64,000 nucleotides of DNA from SSC3 sp963769585 (GCA_963769585.1 CAVYMJ010000006.1:1364001-1428000), one strand, 5' to 3'. Counted from the stretch's first letter, positions 35,498 through 44,697 are shown. Translations and numbers: made by a program. Notes: generated from the letters alone by a model not told the origin.

Positions 35498-36727
35498 CTA
35501 CTTCAGCTCGCTCGAGCTCTTGCCGAGCAGGCGGCGGGCAACGATCAGCTGCTGGATCTGCTGGGTGCCCTCGAAGATGTCGAGGATCTTGGAGTCTCGG
35601 GCCCACTTCTCCAGCAGGGCGTTCTCGCTGTAGCCGACACCGCAGGCCAGCTCGACGCAGCGCAGGGTGATGTCGCTGCAGACGCGTCCAGCCTTGGCCT
35701 TGGCCATCGATGCCTGCATGGAGTTCGGCTTCTTGTTGTCTGCCATCCACGCCGACTGCACGGTGAGCAGGTACGACGCCTCCCAGTCGGACTCCATCTG
35801 TAGGAACGTGGCAGCTGCCGCGGACTGGTTCTGGGCCGGACGGTCATAGTCGATCTCGACGCCTGCTTGCTCCAGAAGCTCACGGGTCAGGTCGAGCGAG
35901 GCGCGTGCTACTCCGACGGCGAAGCCAGCGACCAGGGGCCGGGTGTTGTCGAAGGTCGCCATCGCGCCGGCGAACCCCTGCTCGACGTTCACCTCCGGCG
36001 AGCCCAGGAGGTTCTCCTTGGGCACGCGGCAGTCGTTGAGCACGATGACCGCGGTGTCGGACGCCCGGATGCCGAGCTTGTGCTCCAGGCGCTCGACGCG
36101 GATCCCAGGCAGGCTCTTGGGTACGACGAACGACTTGATGGCCGCCCGTCCGAGACTCTTGTCCAGGGTCGCCCAAACCACGATGTGATCGGCACGGTCG
36201 CCCGAGGTGACGAAGATCTTCTCGCCGTTCAGGACGTACTCGTCGCCGTCGAGCACCGCTGTCGCGTTGATGTTGGCGGAGTCGGAGCCGACACCGGGCT
36301 CGGTGATGGCCATGCCCGCCCAGACGCCCTTGAAGCGCTCGAGCTGCTCCTCGTTGGCTACCGAGGCGATCGCGGAGTTGCCCAGCCCCTGGCGCGGCAT
36401 CGTCAGCGTCAGCCCGACATCGCCCCAGGACATCTCCATGATGGAGAGCACCGAAGCCATGTTCGCGCCGTTCTTGACCCCGCCGTTGTCCTTGGTCTTG
36501 GCGGCCGTCTGGTCCGCGCCCTTGCCGACGCCCGTGGCGCCCGCGCCCTCCGCCTGGCCGGACGCCGACAGCCCGTCGACCATCGCCGCGAGCATGTCCA
36601 GCTCAACTGGGTACTCGTGCTCGGCACGGTCGTACTTGCGAGAGTTCGGCCGCAGCAGGTTCATCGCGACCTGGTGAGCCTGCTCGATCAGTGCCCGGTG
36701 CTTCCTGGGGGTTTCGAGATTGATCAT
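35498..36727 (-). CDS. Acyl-CoA dehydrogenase, subunit 1 of a pair
   Basis: A 409-residue FAD-dependent acyl-CoA dehydrogenase. FAD-binding features are MAITEPGVGSDSANINATA and IFVTSGDRADHIVVWATL. The catalytic-base region is DIFEGTQQIQQLIVARRLLG, with Glu in FEGT. Residues 60-85 hold a Gly/Ala-rich insertion (GAGATGVGKGADQTAAKTK). It follows another acyl-CoA dehydrogenase by 16 bases. Paired genes of this type in actinobacteria often make heterotetramers that act on CoA thioesters in fatty acid or sterol side-chain breakdown; that is inferred here. Confidence 0.9.
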   Translation of the reverse strand: MINLETPRKHRALIEQAHQVAMNLLRPNSRKYDRAEHEYPVELDMLAAMVDGLSASGQAEGAGATGVGKGADQTAAKTKDNGGVKNGANMASVLSIMEMSWGDVGLTLTMPRQGLGNSAIASVANEEQLERFKGVWAGMAITEPGVGSDSANINATAVLDGDEYVLNGEKIFVTSGDRADHIVVWATLDKSLGRAAIKSFVVPKSLPGIRVERLEHKLGIRASDTAVIVLNDCRVPKENLLGSPEVNVEQGFAGAMATFDNTRPLVAGFAVGVARASLDLTRELLEQAGVEIDYDRPAQNQSAAAATFLQMESDWEASYLLTVQSAWMADNKKPNSMQASMAKAKAGRVCSDITLRCVELACGVGYSENALLEKWARDSKILDIFEGTQQIQQLIVARRLLGKSSSELK

Positions 36728-36743
36728 GAGTGGGTGCCCCGTC

Positions 36744-38111
36744 TCAGACGAGGACGGCTCCTTCCATCAGGCCGACGGCACGCAGGTCGCGGTACCACCG
36801 TTCCACCGGGTGTTCCTTGACGAAGCCATGGCCGCCTAGCAGCTGGACGCCGTCGTTGCCGATCTTCATGCCCTTCTCCGCACACAGCTTGCGGGCCAGA
36901 GCAACCTCACGTGCGAACGACTTGCCCTGGGTCGCCCGCGAGGCGGCCCGGTAGGTCACCAGCCGCATGCCCTCGAGCTCGATCGCGATGTCGGCCACCA
37001 TGAAGGCCACCGACTGCCGGTGGCTGATCGGCTCACCGAAGGCGACCCGCTCGTTGACGTAGGGGATCACGTAGTCCAGCACCGCCTGCGACGTACCGAG
37101 ACTCAGTGCGCACCAGGCCAGGCGTGAGAGCCGGACACACTCGACGTAGGACGTGTCGTCGCCGAGCAGGCTGATCGGCGCTACCTGCACGTCCTTCAGA
37201 GTCAGCGAGCCGAGGTTGGCTGCCCGAAGCCCCATGGACGGGTCGGCCTCGATCGTGATGCCTCCGGCGGACGACTCCACCAAGAACAGCTGCGGCTTGC
37301 CCTCCAGCTCAGCCCCGACGACGAAGAGCTCGGCCTCGGCGGCGCGGACCACCATCGACTTGGTGCCGTTGAGGACATAGCCGTCGCCGGACCGGGTTGC
37401 CCTGGTAGCCGGGGCCAGGGGGTCGAACAGGGGGCGCGACTCGGCCAAGGCGAGCGCCGCGGCAGGGACGTCGCTGCCGGTGAACGCCGGCAGATAGGTC
37501 TGCTGCTGCTCGTCGGTGCCCCACAGCGAGAGCGCCGTGGCGACTGCGCCCGGGGCGAGCGCGGCGACGGCAAGCCCCATGTCGCCCTTGGCGAGGGCCT
37601 CGGCCACAAGGGTCCCGGCCATGGCGGACCGCTCGGTCGAGATTCCGCCGAGCTCCTCGGGGACGCCGAGGATAGGAAGCCCGATCTCCAGGCTCGCCTT
37701 GAGCAGGTCGACCGGAGCTTCGCAGGCCTCGTTGGCGTCCGCCGCGGCGGGTCGGACGATCTCCGCCGCGAACTCGGTCACCACATCGACGAGCATCTGC
37801 TCGTCCTCGGTCGGAGTCAGGTCGAAGACACCGGTGCTGGTGGCGGACGAGGGACGCGCCGCCGTACCGCCCTTCTTACCGCGGCGCTCGAAAGTGCGTC
37901 CGGCCACGCCGATCGCCCGGAAGCCGGACTTGGTGGCCTCGTAGACGACCCGCTCTGCGGGCTTCCGCAACCCGAACCGGTCGAGAGCAGGGAGGGCGGC
38001 GAGCTTGTTGAGCGCGGCGACAGCCAGGCCGATCGCGTCGGGCTTCTCCGACGCAGTCAGTCCGTGCTCTCCGCTTTGGCGCTCACGGCGAAAGGGCTTC
38101 TTCAGCGACAT
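36744..38111 (-). CDS. Acyl-CoA dehydrogenase, subunit 2 of a pair
   Basis: A 455-residue acyl-CoA dehydrogenase family protein. It has an N-terminal extension of about 95 residues before DLTPTEDEQMLVDVVTEFAAE, and ends with GNDGVQLLGGHGFVKEHPVE and RAVGLMEGAVLV. A catalytic Glu may lie in LMEGA, but the chain stops soon after, so this subunit may be catalytically altered. It is the first gene of the pair. A perfect palindrome lies just upstream of ATG 38111. It probably works with the 35498-36727 product. Confidence 0.88.
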   Translation of the reverse strand: MSLKKPFRRERQSGEHGLTASEKPDAIGLAVAALNKLAALPALDRFGLRKPAERVVYEATKSGFRAIGVAGRTFERRGKKGGTAARPSSATSTGVFDLTPTEDEQMLVDVVTEFAAEIVRPAAADANEACEAPVDLLKASLEIGLPILGVPEELGGISTERSAMAGTLVAEALAKGDMGLAVAALAPGAVATALSLWGTDEQQQTYLPAFTGSDVPAAALALAESRPLFDPLAPATRATRSGDGYVLNGTKSMVVRAAEAELFVVGAELEGKPQLFLVESSAGGITIEADPSMGLRAANLGSLTLKDVQVAPISLLGDDTSYVECVRLSRLAWCALSLGTSQAVLDYVIPYVNERVAFGEPISHRQSVAFMVADIAIELEGMRLVTYRAASRATQGKSFAREVALARKLCAEKGMKIGNDGVQLLGGHGFVKEHPVERWYRDLRAVGLMEGAVLV

Positions 38112-38120
38112 GCCGCCAAC

Positions 38121-38137
38121 TGTAACTCGCAGTTACA
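38121..38137. promoter_or_regulatory. Palindromic operator-like site upstream of the acyl-CoA dehydrogenase pair
   Basis: TGTAACT-CGC-AGTTACA is a perfect 7-3-7 inverted repeat, 10 bases upstream of the minus-strand ATG 38111 and 64 bases from the divergent def gene. Its size and position fit a TetR-type regulator of fatty acid genes. The regulator is not encoded nearby. Confidence 0.6.
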
Positions 38138-38200
38138 TCTAATCGCCATCAGTTGGAGGCGTGGCGCGGGTCACGTCTAGGCCTCTCCTAGGATTTGGCC

Positions 38201-38752
38201 ATGTTGCCAACCGGAGGTAGGGCCCGACCGATCACGCGCTGGGGCGACGACGTCATGCACCGCGTGCAGAGCCCTGTCACCGACTTCGACCCGGCGCTGG
38301 CTGACCTCGTTGCCGACATGGTTGCGACCATGTACGCCGCCGACGGCGTGGGGCTGGCTGCGTGCCAGATCGGGGTGGACCTGGCGGTGTTCGTCTTCGA
38401 CTGCCCCGACGACTCCGGCGTCCATCACCAGGGCGTGGTCTGCAACCCGGTGCTCCACCTGCCCGAGGGAAGAGCCCGCACCCTCGACGAGGGCGACGAA
38501 GGCTGCCTGTCGCTGCCTGGGGCCTTCATCCCGCTGGCTCGCCCCGACTTCGCCAGGGTCGAAGGACGGGACCTGTCCGGCAGCCCGGTGGTGTACGAGG
38601 GTGACGGCCTCCTTGCACGCTGTCTCCAGCACGAGACCGATCACACCCAGGGCACGGTCTTCGGCGACCGGCTCAGTACCCGAGCCCGCAAGAGGCTCCA
38701 CAAGCAGGCCGCCTCCCAGGCCGACGACTTCCCCACCACCTGGCCCGCCTGA
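38201..38752 (+). CDS. def: Peptide deformylase
   Basis: A 183-residue metalloenzyme removing the formyl group from new proteins. The three motifs are GVGLAACQIG, EGCLSLPGAF (metal-binding Cys) and CLQHETDHTQGTVF (HExxH). The third motif has HETDH where most deformylases read HEIDH or HELDH, a mild deviation. ATG 38201 is chosen; a TTG two codons upstream is also possible. It diverges from the acyl-CoA dehydrogenases and converges on the RNA methyltransferase gene. Genomes of this type often have a second, canonical def, so this may be a secondary copy. Confidence 0.92.
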   Translation: MLPTGGRARPITRWGDDVMHRVQSPVTDFDPALADLVADMVATMYAADGVGLAACQIGVDLAVFVFDCPDDSGVHHQGVVCNPVLHLPEGRARTLDEGDEGCLSLPGAFIPLARPDFARVEGRDLSGSPVVYEGDGLLARCLQHETDHTQGTVFGDRLSTRARKRLHKQAASQADDFPTTWPA

Positions 38753-38781
38753 GGCGGCCACGTCCGGAGTGAGGCGACGCG

Positions 38782-39591
38782 TCAGCGTTGCTGAGCCAGG
38801 TAACAGGCCACCGCGCTCGCCGCGGCCACGTTGAGCGAGTCCACGCCGTTCGCCATCGGGATCACTGCCCGTACGGCGGAGGTTGACAGCCACCGCTCGC
38901 TCAGCCCGTGGCCCTCGGTCCCGAGAACGAGCGCCAGACGGTCCACTCCGGCGAGTGCCTCCTGGAGCGGGGTCGCGTCCTCGGTCAAGGCAAGCGCGAC
39001 GGTGGTGAAGCCGGCTGCGGTGAGCTCGTGCAGGGCGTCGTACCAGCTCTCCACGCGGGCGTACGGCAGCGAGAAGACCGCGCCCATCGCGACCTTCACA
39101 GATCGGCGGTAGAGCGGGTCGGCGCAGCGGGGCGAGAGCAGCATCGCGTCCACGCCCAACGCGGCGGCTGACCGGAAGATCGCGCCTACGTTGGTGTGGT
39201 CCACCACGTCCTCGAGCACGACGACGGTCCGGGCCGTCTCCAGCACGGACGAGACCGTCGGTAGCGCACGTCGCGCCAGCGAGGCAAGAGCGCCGCGGTG
39301 GACGTGGAAGCCGGAGACCTGCTCGGCCAGGTCTTCGCTGACCACGTAGCAGGGCGCGTCCGTCCTGGCGAGTACGTCTGCCAGGCCGTCGAGCCAGCGG
39401 GGCGCCATCAGGAAGGAGCGCACCGGGAAGCCACCCTCGACCGCGCGACGTACCACCTTCTCCCCCTCGGCCAGGAACAGGCCGTGCTCGGCCTCGAGGT
39501 GCTTGCGCATCTGGACATCGCGCAGGTCTCGGTAGTCGGCCAGCCGCGGATCGGCCGGGTCGGTGATCTGCTCCAGGGTCGGCCATCTCAG
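38782..39591 (-). CDS. TrmH/SpoU-family RNA 2'-O-methyltransferase
   Basis: A SPOUT-fold methyltransferase expected to modify rRNA or tRNA ribose. The family motifs are VVVLEDVVDHTNVGAIFRSA (motif 1), LALVLGTEGHGLSERWL (motif 2) and VIPMANGVDSLNVAAASAV (motif 3). ATG 39510 would give 242 residues, but the conserved N-terminus (ITDPADPRLADYRDLRDVQ) continues upstream in frame. The only candidate there is CTG 39591, overlapping the upstream TGA as CTGA, giving 269 residues. I use that start, with low certainty. The RNA target is not determinable. Confidence 0.85.
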   Translation of the reverse strand: MRWPTLEQITDPADPRLADYRDLRDVQMRKHLEAEHGLFLAEGEKVVRRAVEGGFPVRSFLMAPRWLDGLADVLARTDAPCYVVSEDLAEQVSGFHVHRGALASLARRALPTVSSVLETARTVVVLEDVVDHTNVGAIFRSAAALGVDAMLLSPRCADPLYRRSVKVAMGAVFSLPYARVESWYDALHELTAAGFTTVALALTEDATPLQEALAGVDRLALVLGTEGHGLSERWLSTSAVRAVIPMANGVDSLNVAAASAVACYLAQQR

Positions 39592-40805
39592 TAGCGGCCG
39601 GGGAAGGCGACGGCCACCACGTCTCCGATGACGACGATGGCGGGTGGCCGGACCCTCTCGCGCTCGATGTCCACGCGCACGCTGGCGAGCGTGGAGAGCA
39701 CCGTGCGCTGGGTGGGCATGCTGCCGTCGGAGATCACTGCGACCGGGGTGGTTGCCGGGCGGCCACCGGCCACGAGCCGGTCAGCGATCGCCGGGAGGTT
39801 CTGCACCGCCATCAGGAGTACGACGGTTCCGCGGAGCCTCGCCACGCCGTCCCACTCCACGAGCGACTCGGGGTGGTCGGGGGGAAGGTGTCCGGAGATC
39901 ACCGTGAACTCATGGGCGACTCCCCGGTGCGTCACCGGGATGCCGGCCAGAGCGGGAACTGAGATGGCCGAGGTGACCCCCGGGATGACGGTGAAGGGGA
40001 CCCCCGCCTCGGCGCAGGCGATCGCCTCCTCGAACCCACGGCCGAAGACGTAGTTGTCGCCGCCCTTGAACCGGACGACGCGCTTGCCCGCCCGGGCCCG
40101 CTCCACGATCACCTCGTTGATGAACTCCTGAGCGGCCGAGCGGCCACGAGGCAGCTTGGCCACGTCGATCAGCTCCACGTCGGGGGAGAGCTCGTCGAGC
40201 AGCTCGCGGGGCGCCAGCCTGTCCGCGACGACCACATCGGCTTCGGCCAGCGCGCGCCGGGCCGCAACCGTCACCAGGCCGGGGTCTCCCGGGCCACCGC
40301 CGACCAGGACTACGCCCGGGGTGCGCTCCCCCACGTGCGCTTCGATCGTCCCGTCCCGCAGCCCGGTGACGATCTCGTCGCGGATCGCGGCGGAGCGGCG
40401 CGGCTCACGGTTGGAGACGACCGCCACGGTCACGCCCGCGTGGCGTCCGACCGCGGGAGTCCAGGCTGTCGCCCGGGTGCCGTCGTCGCTGCGAACGCAG
40501 AAGACGCGTCGCTCCTCGGCCGCCGCGCTCACAGCCTCGTTGACCTCCCGCTTCTGGGTGGCCGCGATCACGTACCAGGTCCCGTCCAGGTCGGTGGGCT
40601 CGAAGGGACGCTCCTCCCAGATGACCTCGCCGCCTCCGACCAAGCCTTCGATGGCCGGCGTGACGTGCGGCGAGACGACGGTCACGGCCGCCCCTGCCGC
40701 CAACAAGCCGGGGATCCGTCGTTGGGCGACGTGTCCCCCGCCGACCACGACGACCCGACGGCCCGCCAGCCGAAGCCCGGACGGGTACGGCGGATGCTCG
40801 GTCAC
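39588..40805 (-). CDS. cobA: Uroporphyrinogen-III C-methyltransferase with siroheme synthase domain
   Basis: A 405-residue bifunctional protein. Residues 1-150 form the NAD-binding precorrin-2 dehydrogenase/ferrochelatase part (RRVVVVGGGHVAQRRIPGLL). Residues 160-405 are the SAM-dependent methyltransferase (VVLVGGGPGDPGLVTVAARRAL, VRFKGGDNYVFGRGFEEA, VIPGVTSAISVPALAGIPVTHRG in shorter pieces). It makes precorrin-2 and siroheme from uroporphyrinogen III, feeding siroheme or cobalamin synthesis. GTG 40805 overlaps the cobT stop as GTGA. CysG-like naming would be equally valid. Confidence 0.92.
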   Translation of the reverse strand: MTEHPPYPSGLRLAGRRVVVVGGGHVAQRRIPGLLAAGAAVTVVSPHVTPAIEGLVGGGEVIWEERPFEPTDLDGTWYVIAATQKREVNEAVSAAAEERRVFCVRSDDGTRATAWTPAVGRHAGVTVAVVSNREPRRSAAIRDEIVTGLRDGTIEAHVGERTPGVVLVGGGPGDPGLVTVAARRALAEADVVVADRLAPRELLDELSPDVELIDVAKLPRGRSAAQEFINEVIVERARAGKRVVRFKGGDNYVFGRGFEEAIACAEAGVPFTVIPGVTSAISVPALAGIPVTHRGVAHEFTVISGHLPPDHPESLVEWDGVARLRGTVVLLMAVQNLPAIADRLVAGGRPATTPVAVISDGSMPTQRTVLSTLASVRVDIERERVRPPAIVVIGDVVAVAFPGRY

Positions 40806-41866
40806 GGCGCGTCCTTACCTGTCACACCCGCGGAGTCGAAGGTGGCCATGTCCCGGAGTACGGCGCCGGCGGCCTCGACGATCGGGAAGGCCAGCGCCGC
40901 ACCGGTCCCCTCGCCGAGCCGCAGGTCGAGGTCGACCAGGGGACGCAGGTCCAGCTGCTCGAGAGCTACCAGATGACCCGGCTCCACCGAGCGGTGACCG
41001 GCGAAGCAGTAGCGGATCGCGTCGGCAGACAGCGCCTGAGCCACGAGGGCGGCTGCACCGGCGATGACGCCGTCGAGAATCACCGGTACCCGGCGAGCGG
41101 CGGCGCCGAGGATGAGCCCGGCGATGCCTCCGTGCTCGAAGCCTCCCAGCGAGGCGAGCACGTCGACCGGGTCGGCTCCCCGGGGACGGGCCAGCGCATC
41201 CTGGATGACGGCAACCTTGAGCGCAAGGGTGGGGTCGTCCACGCCGGTGCCACGCCCGGTCACGGCCGCGGCAGCGGTACCGGTCAGCCCGGCGATCAGG
41301 GCGGCACTGGGAGTCGTGTTCGCGATCCCCATGTCGCCGGTGAGCAGGCAGTCATGGCCGGCGTCGGCGAGCTCGTTGGCCACCTCGATGCCGGCGACGA
41401 GGGCCTGCACGGCCTGGTCTCGGGTCATCGCGGGGCCGGTGCGCAGGTCCGCCGTACCGCGGGCGACCTTCTTGTCGAGGAGGGCCCCACCCGACTCGAG
41501 GTCGGCGGCGACGCCCACGTCCACGACGTACACGGTGGCCCCGGCCTGCCGGGCCAGCACGCTCACCGCGGCACCGCCGGCCCGGATGTTCTCGACCATG
41601 GCGACGGTGACCTCTTGGGGCCACGGGCTCACCCCTTGGGCGTGCACGCCGTGGTCACCCGCGAAGACGGCCACCGCAGGCCGGACCATGGCGGTTGGCG
41701 GGCAGGTCCGCTGGATACCGCACAGGATCACCGAGGCATCCTCCAGGACGCCCAGGGCGCCCGCGGGCTTGGTGAGCTGAGCCTGTCGGGTGGCCGCGTC
41801 GCGCATCGCGGAGACGTCGAGGGGAACGATGCTCGCCAGGGTGTCCTGCAGGGTCATGGGCACCAT
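40802..41866 (-). CDS. cobT: Nicotinate-nucleotide--dimethylbenzimidazole phosphoribosyltransferase CobT
   Basis: Activates dimethylbenzimidazole to its riboside phosphate for the lower ligand of cobalamin. The 354-residue protein shows RQAQLTKPAGALGVLED, VFAGDHGVHAQGVSPWPQEVT, LLTGDMGIANTTPSAAL and the catalytic Glu region LRLGEGTGAALAFPIVEAA. ATG 41866 and ATG 41857 are both possible; neither has a clear ribosome-binding site. It is coupled to the siroheme/cobalamin methyltransferase gene. The B12-dependent MetH in this window would use the product. Confidence 0.94.
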   Translation of the reverse strand: MVPMTLQDTLASIVPLDVSAMRDAATRQAQLTKPAGALGVLEDASVILCGIQRTCPPTAMVRPAVAVFAGDHGVHAQGVSPWPQEVTVAMVENIRAGGAAVSVLARQAGATVYVVDVGVAADLESGGALLDKKVARGTADLRTGPAMTRDQAVQALVAGIEVANELADAGHDCLLTGDMGIANTTPSAALIAGLTGTAAAAVTGRGTGVDDPTLALKVAVIQDALARPRGADPVDVLASLGGFEHGGIAGLILGAAARRVPVILDGVIAGAAALVAQALSADAIRYCFAGHRSVEPGHLVALEQLDLRPLVDLDLRLGEGTGAALAFPIVEAAGAVLRDMATFDSAGVTGKDAP

Positions 41867-41953
41867 TGTCTAGGGCCGCCCGCCGGTCCTGGAACAGGGC
41901 CACCAACCGGACTAGTGTCCGTGGAGTCGTCCGACCTCGTGCTAGGAGCGCCC

Positions 41954-42484
41954 ATGAGCAATCTCGACCGACCGGTCACCCCGAATCCGTACGACCTCCT
42001 CCCGCCGGTTCCGTCGTTCACGCTCACCAGTTCAGATGTCGTCGACGGGGAGCCGCTCAGCCCCGACCAGGTCGCCGCGGACGGGAACACCTCGCCACAG
42101 CTGCGCTGGGAAGGCGCTCCGGAGGGCACGAGGAGCTACGTGGTCACCTGTTTCGACCCTGACGCTCCCGTGGTTTCGGGGTACTGGCACTGGACCGCTG
42201 TCGACCTTCCCGCTTCGGTGACCTCGCTCGACGCCGGGGCTGGTGCCAGTGACGCCACGCTCCCCGAAGGTGCGTTCCACGTCCGGAACGATGCCAACCA
42301 GCGGGCCTTCCTGGGGGCAGCCCCGCCACAGGGCGACCAGGTGCACCGCTACTTCTTCGTGGTCCACGCTGTCGGCGAGGAGAGTCTCGGGGTCGATGGC
42401 GAGGCGTCGCCCGCCGTGGTGGGCTTCAACCTGGCTTTCAAGACCCTGGGACGGGCGATCCTGATGGGCACCTACCGGTTCTAG
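41954..42484 (+). CDS. YbhB/YbcL-type Raf kinase inhibitor-like (PEBP) protein
   Basis: A 176-residue phosphatidylethanolamine-binding-protein fold. Signatures are DGNTSPQLRWEGAPEGTRSYVVTC, FDPDAPVVSGYWHWTAVDLP and HRYFFVVHAV. The ligand pocket Asp-Pro-Asp-Ala and His residues are present. The bacterial role is unclear. ATG 41954 has AGGAG five bases upstream. It diverges from cobT and its stop overlaps the convergent Nudix gene by four bases. Confidence 0.92.
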   Translation: MSNLDRPVTPNPYDLLPPVPSFTLTSSDVVDGEPLSPDQVAADGNTSPQLRWEGAPEGTRSYVVTCFDPDAPVVSGYWHWTAVDLPASVTSLDAGAGASDATLPEGAFHVRNDANQRAFLGAAPPQGDQVHRYFFVVHAVGEESLGVDGEASPAVVGFNLAFKTLGRAILMGTYRF

Positions 42485-42933
42485 CCCGCCCAGTTCTTGC
42501 CCGCGAGCGAGGTGTACACGCCGCTGGCAAGCAGCCGGGGGAGGAAGTAGGCCAGGCTTTCGGCCAGGTCCAGCGCGGCCGTCGCCGCCGGGTCGACGAA
42601 GACGATCTGCCGCCCCTCGCCGCAGATGATGTCTGAGTCGGTCACCTCCGTGCGACCGACCCACACCTTCCACTCGTGGCTGGTTCGGAGTTCCTGGTGC
42701 GACACGACGCCGTCGTACCAGAGCTGGAGAGTCCCGGTTGGCAGCTTCAGGCCGGTCTCCTCGAGCACCTCACGGTCACGTGCGTGGAGCCACTCTTCGC
42801 CCTCGTCGACGTGTCCCCCGACGATGCCCCACTGGTTGGGCGCGATGGGGGCGTGCTCGTCGCGCTCCTGCAGCAGGAGCCAGCCTCGAGGGTCCACCAG
42901 GAAGACACCGACGATGCGAGGGAGAGCGGTCAT
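42481..42933 (-). CDS. NUDIX hydrolase (MutT-like)
   Basis: A 150-residue Nudix protein, third in this window. The box is GGHVDEGE, seven residues, then REVLEETGL (about residues 39-60). VGVFLVDPRGWLLLQERDEHAP leads into it, as in MutT-like NTP pyrophosphatases. The C-terminal half (VFVDPAATAALDLAESLAYFLPRLL) is typical of small actinobacterial Nudix proteins. The start is ATG 42933, divergent from the alpha/beta hydrolase. The substrate is unknown. Confidence 0.88.
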   Translation of the reverse strand: MTALPRIVGVFLVDPRGWLLLQERDEHAPIAPNQWGIVGGHVDEGEEWLHARDREVLEETGLKLPTGTLQLWYDGVVSHQELRTSHEWKVWVGRTEVTDSDIICGEGRQIVFVDPAATAALDLAESLAYFLPRLLASGVYTSLAGKNWAG

Positions 42934-42957
42934 GTCCGCGAACCTACAATCCGACAC

Positions 42958-43917
42958 ATGACCCGTGAGCGGAAGGTAGACGTACTCGGTGCGCCGTACT
43001 ACGCCGAGACCATCGACCTGGCCCCCGACGACGAGGGCCCCGTCGTCGCCACGCTTGTCTCGCGCCGCACCAGGCGCAAGTCCGCGGGCAGGGCGGTGCT
43101 GCATGTGCACGGCTTTGCCGACTACTTCTTCCAGACACCGGCGGCGGACTACTGGACCGACCGCGGCTACGACTTCTACGCCCTCGACCTGCGAAAGTAC
43201 GGACGCTCGCTGCGCCCCCACCAGACGCCCAACTTCGTCCTGGACGTAACCGCCTACTTCGCCGAGCTGGACGAGGCCTACCGACGCATCACCGAGCGAG
43301 ACGGCCACGACCAGGTCATCGTGACCGCCCACTCCACCGGAGGGCTGGTGACGCCGTTGTGGCTGCACGAGCGGCAGCCGACCGTGATCGGGCTGTTGCT
43401 GAACTCCCCCTGGCTCGACCTGCATGGCAGCCTGCTCCTCCGGACCGCGGGGACCAAGGCGATCGACCAGGTCGGCGCGCGTCGGCCCTACCAGGCGATT
43501 CCACGCACGGTCTCTGGCCTCTACGCCAAGAGCCTGCACCGGGACTTCAACGGAGAGTGGGACTTCAACCTGGACTGGAAGCCCATCGAGTCCTTCCCGG
43601 TGTACGCCGGCTGGCTGCGCGCTATCCGGCGGGGCCATGCCAGGCTGCACCGCGGGGTGGATGTCCGGGCACCGATCCTGATGCTTACCTCCGGCGCCAG
43701 CGGCCACCCCCACGAGTGGGACGAGACGGTGGCGAGCACCGACATCGTCCTGGACGTCGAGCAGATGTGGCGGTGGGCTCCCAAGCTCGGGCGGCACCTC
43801 ACCATGGTCCGCATCGAGGGCGGCCTGCACGACCTGACCATGTCCGCCGAGCCGGTCCGCAAGGTGGTCTTCACCGAGATCGACCGCTGGCTCCAGGCGT
43901 ACGTCCAACCCGGCTGA
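42958..43917 (+). CDS. Alpha/beta hydrolase (monoacylglycerol lipase-like)
   Basis: A 319-residue serine hydrolase. The oxyanion loop HVHGFADYFFQ and the nucleophile elbow VTAHSTGGLV (S126) are visible, in which Ala replaces the first Gly of the usual GxSxG. The acid is probably in the ILMLTSGASGHPHEWDE region and the catalytic His in IEGGLHDLTMSAEP. It resembles lysophospholipase/monoacylglycerol lipase-like hydrolases. The start is ATG 42958. It converges on the TSUP gene 15 bases later. Confidence 0.88.
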   Translation: MTRERKVDVLGAPYYAETIDLAPDDEGPVVATLVSRRTRRKSAGRAVLHVHGFADYFFQTPAADYWTDRGYDFYALDLRKYGRSLRPHQTPNFVLDVTAYFAELDEAYRRITERDGHDQVIVTAHSTGGLVTPLWLHERQPTVIGLLLNSPWLDLHGSLLLRTAGTKAIDQVGARRPYQAIPRTVSGLYAKSLHRDFNGEWDFNLDWKPIESFPVYAGWLRAIRRGHARLHRGVDVRAPILMLTSGASGHPHEWDETVASTDIVLDVEQMWRWAPKLGRHLTMVRIEGGLHDLTMSAEPVRKVVFTEIDRWLQAYVQPG

Positions 43918-43932
43918 CGGTTCCGCCGGCGG

Positions 43933-44697
43933 TCATCGCAGCAGGAAGCTCCCCAGAGCCGCACTGCCCACCAATACGATCACCACCCGCAGCAGCTTCG
44001 CAGACAGGCGCCTCCCGAAGGTGGCACCGAGCTGACCACCGATGGCGGAACCGACCGCGATCAACGCCACCACCCCCCAGTCGACGTCAGCAACAGCGAT
44101 GAAGATGACGGCTGCGATGCCGTTCACCAAGGCGGCCAGGACGTTCTTGGTGGCATTGTTGCGCTGCATCGTCTCCTGAAGCCCCACCCCCAGGATGGCC
44201 ATCAGCAGGACGCCTTGGGCGGCTCCGAAGTAGCCGCCGTAGATCCCTGCGGCGAAGACGAGCCCGGTCACCCACAGGGCACCATGCTCGGGCATCCCAC
44301 CGCGCTGCTCGGCACGCTGGACCACCCGCCGGCTGATCCACGGCTGGAAGATGACCAGCAGCACCCCGATCAGGATCAGCACGGGGACGATGGCGTCGAA
44401 CGCGGCACTGGGGAGGGCGAGCAGGAGGAGCGCGCCGACCAGGCCGCCCAGGAGCGAGGCCGGTCCCAGCCGTAGCAGGCGGGGCCGCTGCCCCACCAGC
44501 TCCCGCCGGTATCCGTACGCGCCGCTCAGCGCACCCGGAACGAGCCCGATGTTGTTGGAGACGTTCGCCGTGACCGGGGGCACCCCCATCGCGATGAGGG
44601 TCGGGAACGTGATCAGCGTTCCCGACCCCACCACGGTGTTGATCGTCCCGGCCGCCGTACCCGCGAGGAACACGGCGACCATCTCCCACACGGTCAC
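43933..44697 (-). CDS. TSUP-family sulfite exporter TauE/SafE-like membrane protein
   Basis: A 254-residue polytopic membrane protein. The two-fold repeat of the family is visible: GTAAGTINTVVGSGTLITFP in the N-half and AGIYGGYFGAAQGVLLMAIL with QRNNATKNVLAALVNGIAA in the C-half. TSUP proteins export small sulfonates or related anions; the substrate is unknown here. GTG 44697 overlaps the stop of the SPFH gene as GTGA, so the pair is translated together. Confidence 0.88.
   Translation of the reverse strand: MTVWEMVAVFLAGTAAGTINTVVGSGTLITFPTLIAMGVPPVTANVSNNIGLVPGALSGAYGYRRELVGQRPRLLRLGPASLLGGLVGALLLLALPSAAFDAIVPVLILIGVLLVIFQPWISRRVVQRAEQRGGMPEHGALWVTGLVFAAGIYGGYFGAAQGVLLMAILGVGLQETMQRNNATKNVLAALVNGIAAVIFIAVADVDWGVVALIAVGSAIGGQLGATFGRRLSAKLLRVVIVLVGSAALGSFLLR

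Noticed and set aside
38177..39586. A 469-codon minus-strand frame covering def and the RNA methyltransferase
   Set aside because: It runs antisense to def and out of frame with the methyltransferase motifs, and is Arg/Gly-rich noise.
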